Below, one piece after another: positions 7,925 through 19,645 of a stretch of 64,000 bases of DNA (position 1 is the stretch's first letter; every line of letters begins with the position of its first letter). Below the pieces are notes generated by a model. It saw nothing but the letters and a program-made list of their open reading frames with translations. It did not search any database and was not told the origin of the DNA. Both the position numbers and the translations under genes were made by a program. This DNA comes from Lachnospira pectinoschiza (GTDB lineage Bacteria; Bacillota; Clostridia; Lachnospirales; Lachnospiraceae), in contig NZ_JAJCRR010000004.1 in the NCBI RefSeq assembly GCF_020564355.1, positions 248,001 to 312,000 of the forward strand, read 5' to 3'.

Positions 7925-9520
7925 ATGAAAACGATTTATTATGACGGTGATATTATTACGATGACGGGGGCAAAGGATTCCTGTGAAGCACTTGTCACGG
8001 AAGATAAAAAAATTCTGTATACCGGTACATTAAAACAGGCGCGGGCGCTTTACGGAAATGAGGCACAGGAGCGGGATTTAAAGGGTCATACGCTTATGCC
8101 TGCCTTTATTGATGCACACAGTCACTTTGTACAGACGGCACAGAGCATAAAGATGTGTGATTTGTCGGATACGGAAAGCTTTGAGGATATTGTCACGGCA
8201 TTGAAAAACTATCTGGAAAAAAATCAGATTGACGAAAACGGTATGATTTTTGCAACCGGTTACGACCATAATTTTCTTGCGGAGCAGAAACACCCGGATA
8301 AGACGGTTTTGGACAAAGTATCCAAAACCGTGCCAATCTACATTTCCCACGCCTCCGGTCATATGGGAACTGCCAATTCGGCGCTGCTAAAGCTTGCGGG
8401 AATTACGACAGAAACCAAAGACCCGGAGGGCGGAAGATTCGGCAGGAATAAAAGCGGAGAACCGGATGGCTATGTAGAGGAAACACCTGCACTGATGCAG
8501 GTGCTTGCCGCAGCCATGCCGCGCATGAAAATGGATATGGCAGAGCAGATGAAAGAAGCCCAGCAGCTTTATTTAAAATATGGTATTACAACCGTTCAGG
8601 AAGGTGCGGCAATGGCACAGACCATGCAGGGGTTGACGGCATTTGCAGCATCGGGCGGTTTGGAACTGGACGTTGTGGCATACATTTTAAAGGAAGATTA
8701 TGAAAAGACGGTCAAAGAATATGCGGATTACAACGGAAAATATAAAAACCGTGTTAAAATCGGCGGTGTTAAAGTGATTTTAGACGGTTCGCCACAGGGC
8801 AAATCTGCATGGCTTAGTAAACCGTATGAAGGGGAGGAAAACTACTGTGGTTATCCGACCCATAACGATGCCTATGTTACAAAAGCGGCAAAGGATGCAG
8901 TACGCGGTGGGTACCAGATTCTTGCACACTGTAACGGCGATGCGGCATCGGAACAGTTTATACAGAGTTATCAGGCGGCACTAAAAGAAACGGGTACGGC
9001 AGACGGCGATTACCGTCCGGTCATGATACACTGCCAGACCGTAAGGGATGACCAGCTTGACCGCATGGCGCAGCTAAAAATGATTCCTTCTATATTTATA
9101 GGACATACGTATTACTGGGGCGATATTCATTTAAAGAACTTAGGCGCGGTGCGCGGTGCAAGAATCAGTCCGGTAAAATCCGCCTTAGAGCGCGGTCTGA
9201 TTTATAACTTTCATCAGGATACACCGGTTACAAAGCCGGATATGCTTCATTCTGTATGGTGCGCCGTCAACCGTGTGACAAGAAAGGGTCAGCCAATCGG
9301 TCAGGAACAGTGCATTAATGTCTATGAAGCCTTACAGGCAGTGACAATCAATGCTGCTTATGCGTATAAGGAGGAAGATCAAAAAGGCACATTAGAAGCA
9401 GGAAAAATGGCAGATATGGTGATTTTAGATGCCAATCCGCTCAAGGCCGATAAAAAATGTATTAAAGACATTGTGGTACTTGAAACGATAAAAGAAGGAA
9501 AAACCGTATATAAAAATTAA
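7925..9520 (+). CDS. YtcJ-like amidohydrolase
   Basis: The 531-residue protein belongs to the amidohydrolase superfamily, YtcJ/N-acyl-deaminase branch. It has the metal-binding HSH in MPAFIDAHSHF, a later H in ILAHCNGDAA, and the closing GTLEAGKMADMVILDANP typical of the composite beta-sandwich domain. ATG 7925 has AAAGGAGG eight bases upstream, so the in-frame start at 7904 is less likely. It hydrolyses C-N bonds of an unknown cytoplasmic substrate. It is last in the block with P-II and GltS, so it may release nitrogen or an amino acid for use (inference). Confidence 0.82.
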   Translation: MKTIYYDGDIITMTGAKDSCEALVTEDKKILYTGTLKQARALYGNEAQERDLKGHTLMPAFIDAHSHFVQTAQSIKMCDLSDTESFEDIVTALKNYLEKNQIDENGMIFATGYDHNFLAEQKHPDKTVLDKVSKTVPIYISHASGHMGTANSALLKLAGITTETKDPEGGRFGRNKSGEPDGYVEETPALMQVLAAAMPRMKMDMAEQMKEAQQLYLKYGITTVQEGAAMAQTMQGLTAFAASGGLELDVVAYILKEDYEKTVKEYADYNGKYKNRVKIGGVKVILDGSPQGKSAWLSKPYEGEENYCGYPTHNDAYVTKAAKDAVRGGYQILAHCNGDAASEQFIQSYQAALKETGTADGDYRPVMIHCQTVRDDQLDRMAQLKMIPSIFIGHTYYWGDIHLKNLGAVRGARISPVKSALERGLIYNFHQDTPVTKPDMLHSVWCAVNRVTRKGQPIGQEQCINVYEALQAVTINAAYAYKEEDQKGTLEAGKMADMVILDANPLKADKKCIKDIVVLETIKEGKTVYKN

Positions 9521-9527
9521 AAAATAG

Positions 9528-9590
9528 AAACCGGAAAGGCACTTCCCTCGTATATATAAATGTGAGGGCAGAAAGCCTTTCCGGTTTTTG
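9528..9590 (+). terminator. Terminator, probably bidirectional
   Basis: AAACCGGAAAGGC (9528-9540) pairs with GCCTTTCCGGTTT (9575-9587), with an inner CCCTC/GAGGG stem and a T run. T-rich sequence on the other strand lets it also serve the convergent minus-strand gene ending at 9659. Confidence 0.85.
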
Positions 9591-9658
9591 CTTTATCCGA
9601 TATGGACAATAGGATATCTGCATTGCAGATGATTTTTCGTCCCGGGGCAGTTAGTTTT

Positions 9659-10843
9659 TTATAAGCTGCTTTGGGACGTTTGTGTTGTACCGGACGTGGA
9701 GCTGGTAACGTGGATCCGGCACAGTCTGTCGTAAAATAAATCCCGGTTTTTGCCGATAAAGCAGTAACAAAAATTAAAAATAAAAAAGATGACGAATGCA
9801 ATCAGAGATGAAGCACCACACACTAAAAGCATTTCTGTTCTTTTGGAAGGTCCGGCGGACAGTGCGGAATACATCAGCAAAATGTAGTACGGGGACGGAA
9901 TCAGCAGAAGATGTAAAATTCCTTCCCGCAGTAACAGCAGTAAAACCGGTACATGTGCCGCAGCGTGCTTTTTCGTGTTTTTCTTTCCGGTGCGTTCAAG
10001 ACGGATACTGACTAAAAATTTACCAAAGGTTGTTCCGTGAAATAAAATGGCACAGACTGTAAAGTAGCAGAACGCAAAAAGCGGAATTAAAAACAGCTGT
10101 ATGGAATGGGAAAAAGACTGTAAAACATCAGTAAATTTCCATACACAAAAATATACGCCTAAAATGATTGCGTAATCGGCAAGCAGACCAAACAGGCGGC
10201 GGAAGGACGAAACCTCACTGCCGCGTCTGTACGCCGTTTCGTCAAGCCTTTTGCGGCTTGGCAGGAAAAACAAAAGTGCGGGTGTTATCCAGAAGCCAAT
10301 CATGCCGCCTAAGGTATTGCAGATTAAGTCGTCTACTTCAAAGAAGCGGTACGGATAGGGATAAATGCCGTAAAGACCGCTTAACTGTGTACATTCAAAA
10401 AACAGGCTGTATAAAAAAGAAAGCAGTAAAACCTGATACCATCTGCGGTTAAAGTAATACCGCAGATATACGCCAAACGGCAGCAGTAACAGGATATTAA
10501 AGACAATCTGTAAAAAGTCGGGGTTCGTAAATGTATCCTTATAGGTTGAGAAGTCAGTAAGGACAAAAGAACACCCGTCCAGCCATCGCCGCACAGCATC
10601 AAACGGTGTCAGAAGCATCGTGGCACTTTCCGGAGTAACCGAGTCAATTGCCGGAAGCGGCAGAATCGTCATAAAATAAGAAGTCATCATATAAAAAATA
10701 AATGTGTATACAATCCCGGTACGCAGTACCAGAATTGAACCGTACTTATGGTACTGCCGGATAATATAAGGCAGGGTAAACAGGGCAGCCAGTACCGGGA
10801 AGACATAGCAGGCTGTCAGAATCGGTTTTAAATAAATACTCAT
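9659..10843 (-). CDS. VanZ-like / RDD-like fusion membrane protein
   Basis: The 394-residue protein has two membrane modules. Residues about 1-215 look like VanZ, with an internal NILLLLPFGVYLRYYF, FFECTQL and DDLICNTLGGMIGF. Residues about 235-370 look like an RDD domain (RRLFGLLADYAIILG and HGTTFGKFLVSIRLER). VanZ-type proteins are linked to glycopeptide or lipoprotein resistance, and RDD proteins to transport or ion tolerance. The cellular role here is not known. Translation from 10843 is preceded by TGGAG. A longer in-frame start at 10969 lacks a good ribosome site and would overlap the promoter. Confidence 0.75.
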   Translation of the reverse strand: MSIYLKPILTACYVFPVLAALFTLPYIIRQYHKYGSILVLRTGIVYTFIFYMMTSYFMTILPLPAIDSVTPESATMLLTPFDAVRRWLDGCSFVLTDFSTYKDTFTNPDFLQIVFNILLLLPFGVYLRYYFNRRWYQVLLLSFLYSLFFECTQLSGLYGIYPYPYRFFEVDDLICNTLGGMIGFWITPALLFFLPSRKRLDETAYRRGSEVSSFRRLFGLLADYAIILGVYFCVWKFTDVLQSFSHSIQLFLIPLFAFCYFTVCAILFHGTTFGKFLVSIRLERTGKKNTKKHAAAHVPVLLLLLREGILHLLLIPSPYYILLMYSALSAGPSKRTEMLLVCGASSLIAFVIFFIFNFCYCFIGKNRDLFYDRLCRIHVTSSTSGTTQTSQSSL

Positions 10844-10883
10844 CGTTTCGCACTCCATTTTTATTGTCATTTGCAATGCCTTT

Positions 10884-10912
10884 ATGATAGCATCCGGCAG
10901 ACATATATGCAA
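10884..10912 (-). promoter_or_regulatory. Sigma-A promoter of the VanZ-RDD gene
   Basis: On the minus strand TTGCAT and TATCAT are separated by 17 bases. The promoter lies about 40 bases ahead of the chosen start at 10843. Confidence 0.6.
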
Positions 10913-10964
10913 GCCGCACACAAAAGCGGCAGAAAATACAGAATCAAGGACTGTAGTTGTGTAG

Positions 10965-10993
10965 TTCACAAATACCGGCAGGTATGGTATGAT
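10965..10993 (+). promoter_or_regulatory. Sigma-A promoter of the methyltransferase/MTHFR gene
   Basis: TTCACA and TATGAT are separated by 17 bases and lie 53 bases before the start at 11046. It is divergent from the VanZ-RDD promoter. Confidence 0.55.
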
Positions 10994-11045
10994 AAATATA
11001 ATTGTGCATAAAAATGCAGTAAAATACAGAGGAACGGAGAAAGAA

Positions 11046-12812
11046 ATGAAACCAATTTCAGAATATTTAAAAGAAAATTATTTAATCTGTGATGGTGCGT
11101 TTGGCACGTACTATGCAGAAAAATATAATACCAAAGAGCTGCCGGAGCTTGCTAATCTGTCTGCGCCGGAACGGGTACGGGAAATCCATGAGGAATACGT
11201 ATCTGCCGGAGCAAAGCTGATCCGTACCAATACCTTTGCGGCACATCCGGACTTATTAAACTGTGGGCAGGGACTTCTTGCAGAAAATGTAAAAAGTGCA
11301 TGCCGTCTTGCAAAAGAAGCCGCAGACGGAAAGGCATATGTGGCGGGTGACATCGGACCGGTACCGGCAGAAGCTGCATTTGATACGGAAGCCGCCGAAA
11401 AACACTATCTTTTCTTAGCAAAATTATTTGTGGAGAGTGGAGTGGATGCCGTTGTATTTGAAACCTTTTCAGAGCTGGAAACGATTCTTCCGGTAATCCG
11501 TTATATAAAGGAAGAAACACCGCTTTTTGTGATTGTACAGTTTGCAGTCAGCCAGTATGGCTACAGCAGTGCAGGGCTGAGTATGCACCGCCTGTTTGAA
11601 GAAGCGCAGAAAAGCCCTGCAGATGCTTATGGCTTAAACTGTGGTATCGGACCGGGGCATATGGCGACCTTATTCCAGAATATAAAATTCCGGACAGATA
11701 AATATATCACGGCACTGCCCAATGCCGGTTATCCCCACAATATCAGCAACCGTATGGTATTCTCTGCTGATAACGGCAGTTATTTTGCAGAACGTGTCTG
11801 CGATATTATGCAGGTACGTGCAGATATTGCTGGCGGCTGCTGTGGTACGACACCGGAGCATATCCGCCGACTGAGTGCCAAAACAGCCGGTATGATGAAA
11901 ACGGCACGCAGGGCAGAACAGAAAATCTGCGAAAATGAAAAGCCGGTACAGAACAACGCTTTTTATAGGAAGAAAGAGAGAACGGGAAAGAAACTCATTG
12001 CCGTCGAGCTTGCACCGCCGCTTGGCAGTGACGATAAAAAGCTGATGGAAGCCGCACACGCGTTAAGAAAGAGCGATGTTGATGTGCTGACTTTCCCGGA
12101 TTCGCCTTCTGGAAGAACGCGTGTGGACTCGATTCTGATGGCGGAAAAGGTATCTAAAGAAACGGGTATGTGTGTCATGCCGCATTTATGCTGCCGCGAT
12201 AAAAATGCCATAGCCATGCGCTCCCAGCTTTTAGGCGCACATATCAATGGTATCAATAATTTTCTCGTGGTAACAGGAGATCCGGTTCCGGCGGTAGCCA
12301 GACAAACCGTAAAAGCTGTATTTAATTTTAATTCAATTGGATTAATGAATATCATTCATGATATGAATACCGAACAGTTTGCGGATTCCCCGGTGGTGTT
12401 CGGTGGTGCGATTAACCAGAACCGCCGCAACTTAAACGTTGAAATTGACCGTATCCGTAAAAAAATGGAAATGGGTGCGGACTTCTTTTTCACCCAGCCG
12501 GTATTTACCGAAAAAGGCGTAAACCTTTTAAGACAGATTAAAGAAGAAACCGGAGCGCGGATTTTATGCGGCGTTATGCCGTTTGTCAGCAGAAGAAATG
12601 CCGTCTTTATGAAAAATGAAATGACCGGTATTGAAGTCGATGAGCAGATTATTGCACGGTATCCGGAAAATGCTACAAAGGAAGAAGGAGAAGCTGTCGG
12701 CATTGAAATCGCAAGGGAAGTTATGACACAGACTGCGGATTTTGTGGACGGATATTACTTCTCATTTCCGTTTAACAGAGTATATCTGCTGGAAAAAATA
12801 TTACAATTATAA
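11046..12812 (+). CDS. Homocysteine S-methyltransferase / methylenetetrahydrofolate reductase fusion
   Basis: This 588-residue protein joins two enzymes. Residues about 1-300 are a homocysteine methyltransferase barrel, with zinc cysteines in GLNCGIGPGHM and GGCCGTTPEH. Residues about 320-588 are a MetF-type reductase (AVELAPPLGSD, VVTGDP, FFTQPVF). The first half methylates homocysteine and the second makes methyl-tetrahydrofolate; together they support methionine formation. This two-domain form is common in Firmicutes. ATG 11046 follows GGAACGGAG, and an earlier in-frame start at 10989 overlaps the promoter. Methyl donor use cannot be judged from sequence. Confidence 0.9.
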   Translation: MKPISEYLKENYLICDGAFGTYYAEKYNTKELPELANLSAPERVREIHEEYVSAGAKLIRTNTFAAHPDLLNCGQGLLAENVKSACRLAKEAADGKAYVAGDIGPVPAEAAFDTEAAEKHYLFLAKLFVESGVDAVVFETFSELETILPVIRYIKEETPLFVIVQFAVSQYGYSSAGLSMHRLFEEAQKSPADAYGLNCGIGPGHMATLFQNIKFRTDKYITALPNAGYPHNISNRMVFSADNGSYFAERVCDIMQVRADIAGGCCGTTPEHIRRLSAKTAGMMKTARRAEQKICENEKPVQNNAFYRKKERTGKKLIAVELAPPLGSDDKKLMEAAHALRKSDVDVLTFPDSPSGRTRVDSILMAEKVSKETGMCVMPHLCCRDKNAIAMRSQLLGAHINGINNFLVVTGDPVPAVARQTVKAVFNFNSIGLMNIIHDMNTEQFADSPVVFGGAINQNRRNLNVEIDRIRKKMEMGADFFFTQPVFTEKGVNLLRQIKEETGARILCGVMPFVSRRNAVFMKNEMTGIEVDEQIIARYPENATKEEGEAVGIEIAREVMTQTADFVDGYYFSFPFNRVYLLEKILQL

Positions 12813-13196
12813 AATTTATTAACAAAATCTAAACTGAGCGTAAAACAACATAACATATAAAAAATGTATTGCACAATACACATATAATATACAGGATGCA
12901 CAAAAACAATCTTTTTGTGAAATTTTCAAAATGTGACGTTTTTGTGCATTTTGCATAAAAAAGGCAATGTATCAAAATCAAAACACAAAAATTTCACTTT
13001 GATGCATAAAATGTATGTTAAAAATTATACAAAAAAGGAAAGAAACGGCAAATGCTTTATGGATTTTTTATCCTATTTTTCCGAACACAAAAAAAACATC
13101 TTTTTAAATTGAAAAATTGACAATAGGGAATATAATGATTTATAGAAAAATAAAGCAAACCTACCTATTATAAAAGGGTGCTGGAAAGGAAGTGAT
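12813..13196 (+). other. AT-rich intergenic region before the ATP synthase operon
   Basis: No gene was found here. The region holds an 11-base perfect inverted repeat, TGCACAAAAAC (12897-12907) with GTTTTTGTGCA (12938-12948). It could terminate the upstream gene or act as an operator. Several A/T-rich tracts and the likely atp promoter at 13109-13136 follow. Confidence 0.6.
13109..13136 (+). promoter_or_regulatory. Likely promoter of the ATP synthase operon
   Basis: TTGAAA (13109-13114) and TATAAT (13131-13136) are spaced by 16 bases, about 60 bases before atpB. A nearby TTGACA at 13117 has only a weak -10 and is a second possibility. Confidence 0.55.
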
Positions 13197-13892
13197 ATTA
13201 CGGACGATTTAGTGAACAGTCTTTTAGAGGAATTGAACTGCGAAACAGTCTTTACCATTCCGGTATTTGGCGGGATTGGTGTTTCCGAAGCAGTGGTAGT
13301 CACATGGATTATCATGGCGGTACTGGTTGTTTTATGCCTGTGCTTAGTCAGAAACTTAAAAGTGGAAAATCCCGGAAAGAAACAGCTGATGTTGGAAACA
13401 GCCGTTTCAGGACTTTACAATTTCTTTGAAGAGATTGTGGGAGAGAAGGGGCGCAGATATATTCCCTATCTTTCCACAGTGGCAATCTATATCGGAATTG
13501 CCAATTTAATCGGGTTGTTTGGTTTCAAACCGCCTACGAAAGCATTAAACGTTACTGCAGCACTGGCAGTTATGAGCATTATTCTTGTTGAGTATTCAGG
13601 AATTCATGCAAAGGGTGTGAAAGGCTGGGTAAAGAGCTTTGTAGAGCCGTCCCCGATTATTGCTCCCATCAATGTGATGGAATTATTCATCAAACCGTTG
13701 TCTTTATGTATGCGACTTTTCGGTAATGTGCTAGGAGCATTTGTTATTATGGAACTGTTAAAAATAGTAGTGCCGCTTTTTGTGCCGGTGGTATTCAGCT
13801 GTTACTTTGATATTTTTGACGGTTTAATACAGGCCTATGTATTTGTTTTCTTAACGGGCATGTATATTGAAGAAGCTGTGGAAGAAGCTTAA
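13197..13892 (+). CDS. atpB: F-type ATP synthase subunit a; start uncertain
   Basis: The sequence has about five membrane helices and the conserved region of subunit a (SFVEPSPIIAPINVMELFIKPLSLCMRLFGN), with the essential arginine in MRLFGN. It forms the proton or sodium half-channels of Fo. It heads a complete eight-gene operon; no atpI was seen. The start is unclear. GTG 13212 has no ribosome site at normal distance. AGGAAGTG sits at 13187-13194, just ahead of an in-frame ATT at 13197, which is used here tentatively. The GTG gives 226 residues and the ATT 231. Confidence 0.9.
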   Translation: MTDDLVNSLLEELNCETVFTIPVFGGIGVSEAVVVTWIIMAVLVVLCLCLVRNLKVENPGKKQLMLETAVSGLYNFFEEIVGEKGRRYIPYLSTVAIYIGIANLIGLFGFKPPTKALNVTAALAVMSIILVEYSGIHAKGVKGWVKSFVEPSPIIAPINVMELFIKPLSLCMRLFGNVLGAFVIMELLKIVVPLFVPVVFSCYFDIFDGLIQAYVFVFLTGMYIEEAVEEA

Positions 13893-13918
13893 AAATTGAA
13901 AAATTTAAAAATGAATGA

Positions 13919-14164
<246 letters not shown>

Positions 14165-14198
14165 TACATAAACTAAAGGAAAGGTGAGGTTATACAAG

Positions 14199-14699
14199 AT
14201 GTTAAGAGTAGATATCAATCTTGTTTTTACAATCATCAATCTGCTGGTTTTATATCTTTTAATGAAGAAATTCCTTTTCGGTCCGGTTGTAGCCGTTATG
14301 GAAAAGAGAAAAGCCATGATAGAAGAACAGTTTGCAAACGCGGCAGCTGCTGAAAAAAATGCAAATGAATTAAAAAGTCAGTATGAGGATACCTTAAAAA
14401 CGGCAAATGCCGATGCTGATAACATTATTCAGGAAGCTAAGACAACAGCAAAAACCGAATATGACCGGATTGTATCCGATGCAAACAGTCAGGCTGGTAA
14501 GATTATAGAAAATGCAGAGAAGACGGTAGTGTCGCAGCGTGAAAAAACATTGCGCGGGCTGGAATCACAGATTGCTGGTCTTGCAATTGATACAGCGGCG
14601 AAAGTCATTGGTGAGCAGGCAGGCAGTCTTGACAATGCGAAACTGTATGACGAATTTTTAAATAAAGCAGGTGATGCCCATGACACAGATATCAATTAA
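14199..14699 (+). CDS. atpF: F-type ATP synthase subunit b
   Basis: One N-terminal membrane helix (residues about 6-24) is followed by a long charged, alanine-rich coiled coil, giving 166 residues in all. It is the peripheral stalk that holds F1 to Fo. ATG 14199 was preferred over GTG 14184 because GGTGAGG sits nine bases upstream. The gene overlaps atpH by 20 bases. Confidence 0.9.
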   Translation: MLRVDINLVFTIINLLVLYLLMKKFLFGPVVAVMEKRKAMIEEQFANAAAAEKNANELKSQYEDTLKTANADADNIIQEAKTTAKTEYDRIVSDANSQAGKIIENAEKTVVSQREKTLRGLESQIAGLAIDTAAKVIGEQAGSLDNAKLYDEFLNKAGDAHDTDIN

Positions 14700-15183
14700 T
14701 TATGCAATTGTTTTATATCAATTGGGCGTTTCAAAGGAAGATATCCGGTACAGTAAGGAATTGTTTGAAGCAGCAGATGCGCTTTATGAAAGCCTTGCAA
14801 GTCCGGTTGTAACACTGCATGAAAAGTATGTGGTAATTGACAGACTCTTTCCAGAAAGCATGCGCGCATTTTTCAAGGTACTGTGCAGAAATCAGAGTGT
14901 TTCACTCATTGATGAAATTTTCCAGGCATACCGCGATTATGCAGACGAACAGGAAAATGTTCTGCGTGCAAAGTTGTTCTATGTGGAAAAACCACAGGAA
15001 AAGCAGGTTGAGGGATTGACAGCTTATCTGTCAAAGCGTTTTCATAAAAATAAAGTGGTTTTTGAATATATCCATGAACCGGAACTGCTCGCAGGTTTTG
15101 TGATTGAAGCAGGCGGCATCCGGATTGATGAAAGCGTAGCAGGAAAATTAACAAGAATGAAACAGAAATTAGTAAAGAGGTGA
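14680..15183 (+). CDS. atpH: F-type ATP synthase subunit delta
   Basis: The 167-residue protein has the OSCP/delta layout, including [15 protein letters not shown] at the N-terminus and a C-terminal [19 protein letters not shown]. It links the top of F1 to subunit b. ATG 14680 sits six bases after AGGTG inside the end of atpF. ATG 14674 is possible. Confidence 0.88.
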   Translation: MTQISINYAIVLYQLGVSKEDIRYSKELFEAADALYESLASPVVTLHEKYVVIDRLFPESMRAFFKVLCRNQSVSLIDEIFQAYRDYADEQENVLRAKLFYVEKPQEKQVEGLTAYLSKRFHKNKVVFEYIHEPELLAGFVIEAGGIRIDESVAGKLTRMKQKLVKR

Positions 15184-15187
15184 TATT

Positions 15188-16702
15188 TTGAGTTCCATTA
15201 GTTCAGAGGAAATTATCTCGATTTTAAAGAGTGAAATCGAAAATTTCGATAGTGAAGCGACAGATAAAGAAACAGGAACTGTAATATGGGTCGGTGACGG
15301 TATCGCAACCGTTTACGGCATTGAACATGCTATGTACGGTGAAATCGTGGTATTTGACAACGGCGTAAAGGGTATGGTTCAGGATATCAAGAGAACCGAA
15401 ATCGGATGTATTCTTTTTGGTAAAGACACCGGTATCCGTGAAGGCACACGTGTTGTAAGAACCGGAAAGAAAGCCGGTATTCCGGTAGGTGATGCATTTG
15501 TGGGAAGAATCATTGATGCGTTAGGTGCACCGATTGACGGACAGGGTGAAATTGAAAGCACAGAGTACCGCCCAATCGAACAAGATGCCCCGGGTATCGT
15601 AGACAGAAAGTCTGTCAGCGAGCCAATGGAAACCGGTATTCTTGCCATTGACTCTATGTTCCCAATCGGACGCGGACAAAGAGAGTTAATTATCGGTGAC
15701 AGACAGACCGGTAAGACAGCCATTGCCATTGATACCATTTTAAATCAGAAGGGCAAGGACGTTATCTGTATCTATGTTGCAATCGGTCAGAAGGCTTCTA
15801 CCGTTGCAAAGATTGTAAATACATTAAAGAAATATGATGCGATGGATTATTCTATTGTACTTTCCGCAACAGCCAGTGACCCGGCTCCGTTACAGTATAT
15901 TGCACCGTATTCCGGTACGGCGCTTGCAGAATACTTTATGCACAAGGGCAAGGATGTATTGATTGTTTATGATGATTTATCAAAGCATGCGGTTGCATAC
16001 AGAGCATTATCCTTGTTACTTGAGCGTTCTCCGGGACGTGAAGCTTATCCGGGTGATGTATTCTATTTACATTCAAGACTGCTCGAGCGTTCCAGCCGTT
16101 TAAGCGATGCACTCGGCGGTGGTTCGATTACGGCACTTCCGATTATTGAAACACAGGCAGGCGATGTATCTGCATACATTCCGACGAATGTTATTTCAAT
16201 TACAGACGGACAGATTTTCCTTGAGAGTAATTTGTTCTTCTCAGGTATGCGTCCGGCGGTCAATGTCGGTCTTTCCGTATCCCGTGTAGGTGGTGCGGCA
16301 CAGACAAAGGCAATGAAAAAGGCGTCCGGAAGTATCCGTATTGACTTGGCGCAGTTCAGGGAAATGGAAGTGTTCACACAGTTCAGCTCAGACCTTGATG
16401 CGGCAACAAAGGAGCAGTTACAGTATGGTAATTCCTTGATGGAAATGTTAAAGCAGCCGTTATACAGACCGCTCAGCCAGTCAGAACAGGTTGTATCCTT
16501 ATGCTGTGCGACCCATAAAGTCATGATGGATATTGAAAAGAGTAAGATTAAGCAGTTCCAGATGGATTTGTTAGAGCATTTTAATACCAGACAGACCGCA
16601 ATTATGGAAACAATTGAACGCGATAAGGTTCTGACAGATGAACTGACACAGCAGATTCTTGATGCGGCAAATGCATTTAAGGCAAGCTACAAAGCATCAT
16701 AA
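15188..16702 (+). CDS. atpA: F-type ATP synthase subunit alpha, TTG start
   Basis: At 504 residues this has the normal alpha-subunit length. Its P-loop is GDRQTGKTA, and it has the conserved [19 protein letters not shown]. It forms the non-catalytic nucleotide sites of F1. Translation appears to start at TTG 15188, five bases after the strong GAGGTGAT, because no ATG lies in place. Confidence 0.95.
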   Translation: MSSISSEEIISILKSEIENFDSEATDKETGTVIWVGDGIATVYGIEHAMYGEIVVFDNGVKGMVQDIKRTEIGCILFGKDTGIREGTRVVRTGKKAGIPVGDAFVGRIIDALGAPIDGQGEIESTEYRPIEQDAPGIVDRKSVSEPMETGILAIDSMFPIGRGQRELIIGDRQTGKTAIAIDTILNQKGKDVICIYVAIGQKASTVAKIVNTLKKYDAMDYSIVLSATASDPAPLQYIAPYSGTALAEYFMHKGKDVLIVYDDLSKHAVAYRALSLLLERSPGREAYPGDVFYLHSRLLERSSRLSDALGGGSITALPIIETQAGDVSAYIPTNVISITDGQIFLESNLFFSGMRPAVNVGLSVSRVGGAAQTKAMKKASGSIRIDLAQFREMEVFTQFSSDLDAATKEQLQYGNSLMEMLKQPLYRPLSQSEQVVSLCCATHKVMMDIEKSKIKQFQMDLLEHFNTRQTAIMETIERDKVLTDELTQQILDAANAFKASYKAS

Positions 16703-16716
16703 GGAGAGGTGAGGAC

Positions 16717-19021
<2,305 letters not shown>

Positions 19022-19046
19022 TGTCTTGTAAATGGAGGTTCGTGGA

Positions 19047-19457
19047 ATGAATACATTTTTTTTAAAAGTCATTGCCAGTGATAAGGTTTTCTTCTCCGGC
19101 AAGGCAGAAATGGTCAATATTCCGACATTAGACGGTGAAAAAGTTTTTCTGGCTCACCATGAAAACATCGTTATTGCAATTGAAATGGGCGATTTAAAGT
19201 TCCGTACCGAAGACGGTGAAACACATCATGCCGTTGTCGGCAAGGGATTTGCCCAGGTCATCAATAACCGTGTCACCGTACTGGTCGATTCGGCAGAACG
19301 TCCGGAAGATATTGATAAAATCAGGGCAGAGGAAGCGTTAGAGCGTGCCAAAGAGCAGATGCGCCAGAAGCAGAGTATTCAGGAATATTATCATTCCCAG
19401 GCTTCAATGGCAAGAGCGATGACACGTTTGAAGCTCTCCAGCCGGTATTTAAAGTAA
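19047..19457 (+). CDS. atpC: F-type ATP synthase subunit epsilon
   Basis: The 136-residue protein has the N-terminal beta-sandwich (FFSGKAEMVNIPTLDGE, then AVVGKGFAQVINNRVTVLVDSAE) and a C-terminal helical pair rich in R, K and E. It regulates F1 and couples it to the rotor. ATG 19047 follows GGAGG by eight bases. It is the last gene of the operon. Confidence 0.92.
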   Translation: MNTFFLKVIASDKVFFSGKAEMVNIPTLDGEKVFLAHHENIVIAIEMGDLKFRTEDGETHHAVVGKGFAQVINNRVTVLVDSAERPEDIDKIRAEEALERAKEQMRQKQSIQEYYHSQASMARAMTRLKLSSRYLK

Positions 19458-19465
19458 TAAGAATA

Positions 19466-19526
19466 AAAGAACGTTTATACAGTGTCTGCATAAGAACAGG
19501 ATATTGTATAGACGTTCTTTTTTATT
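19466..19526 (+). terminator. Terminator of the ATP synthase operon
   Basis: AAAGAACGTTTATACA (19466-19481) pairs, with one mismatch or wobble, with TGTATAGACGTTCTTT (19505-19520), followed by a T run. Confidence 0.85.
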
Positions 19527-19566
19527 TTATTTTATAAAAATACTTTATAAAAATTATCAGAATTTG

Positions 19567-19595
19567 TTGAAAATATGCAAAAAAAGATTTAAAAT
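19567..19595 (+). promoter_or_regulatory. Possible promoter of the ene-reductase pair
   Basis: TTGAAA and TAAAAT are 17 bases apart in an A/T-rich stretch 50 bases before the first reductase gene. Confidence 0.4.
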
Positions 19596-19645
19596 ATAAA
19601 ATATAATTAAACAATTTATTCAAATTGGGAACGGAGGAAAAAAGT

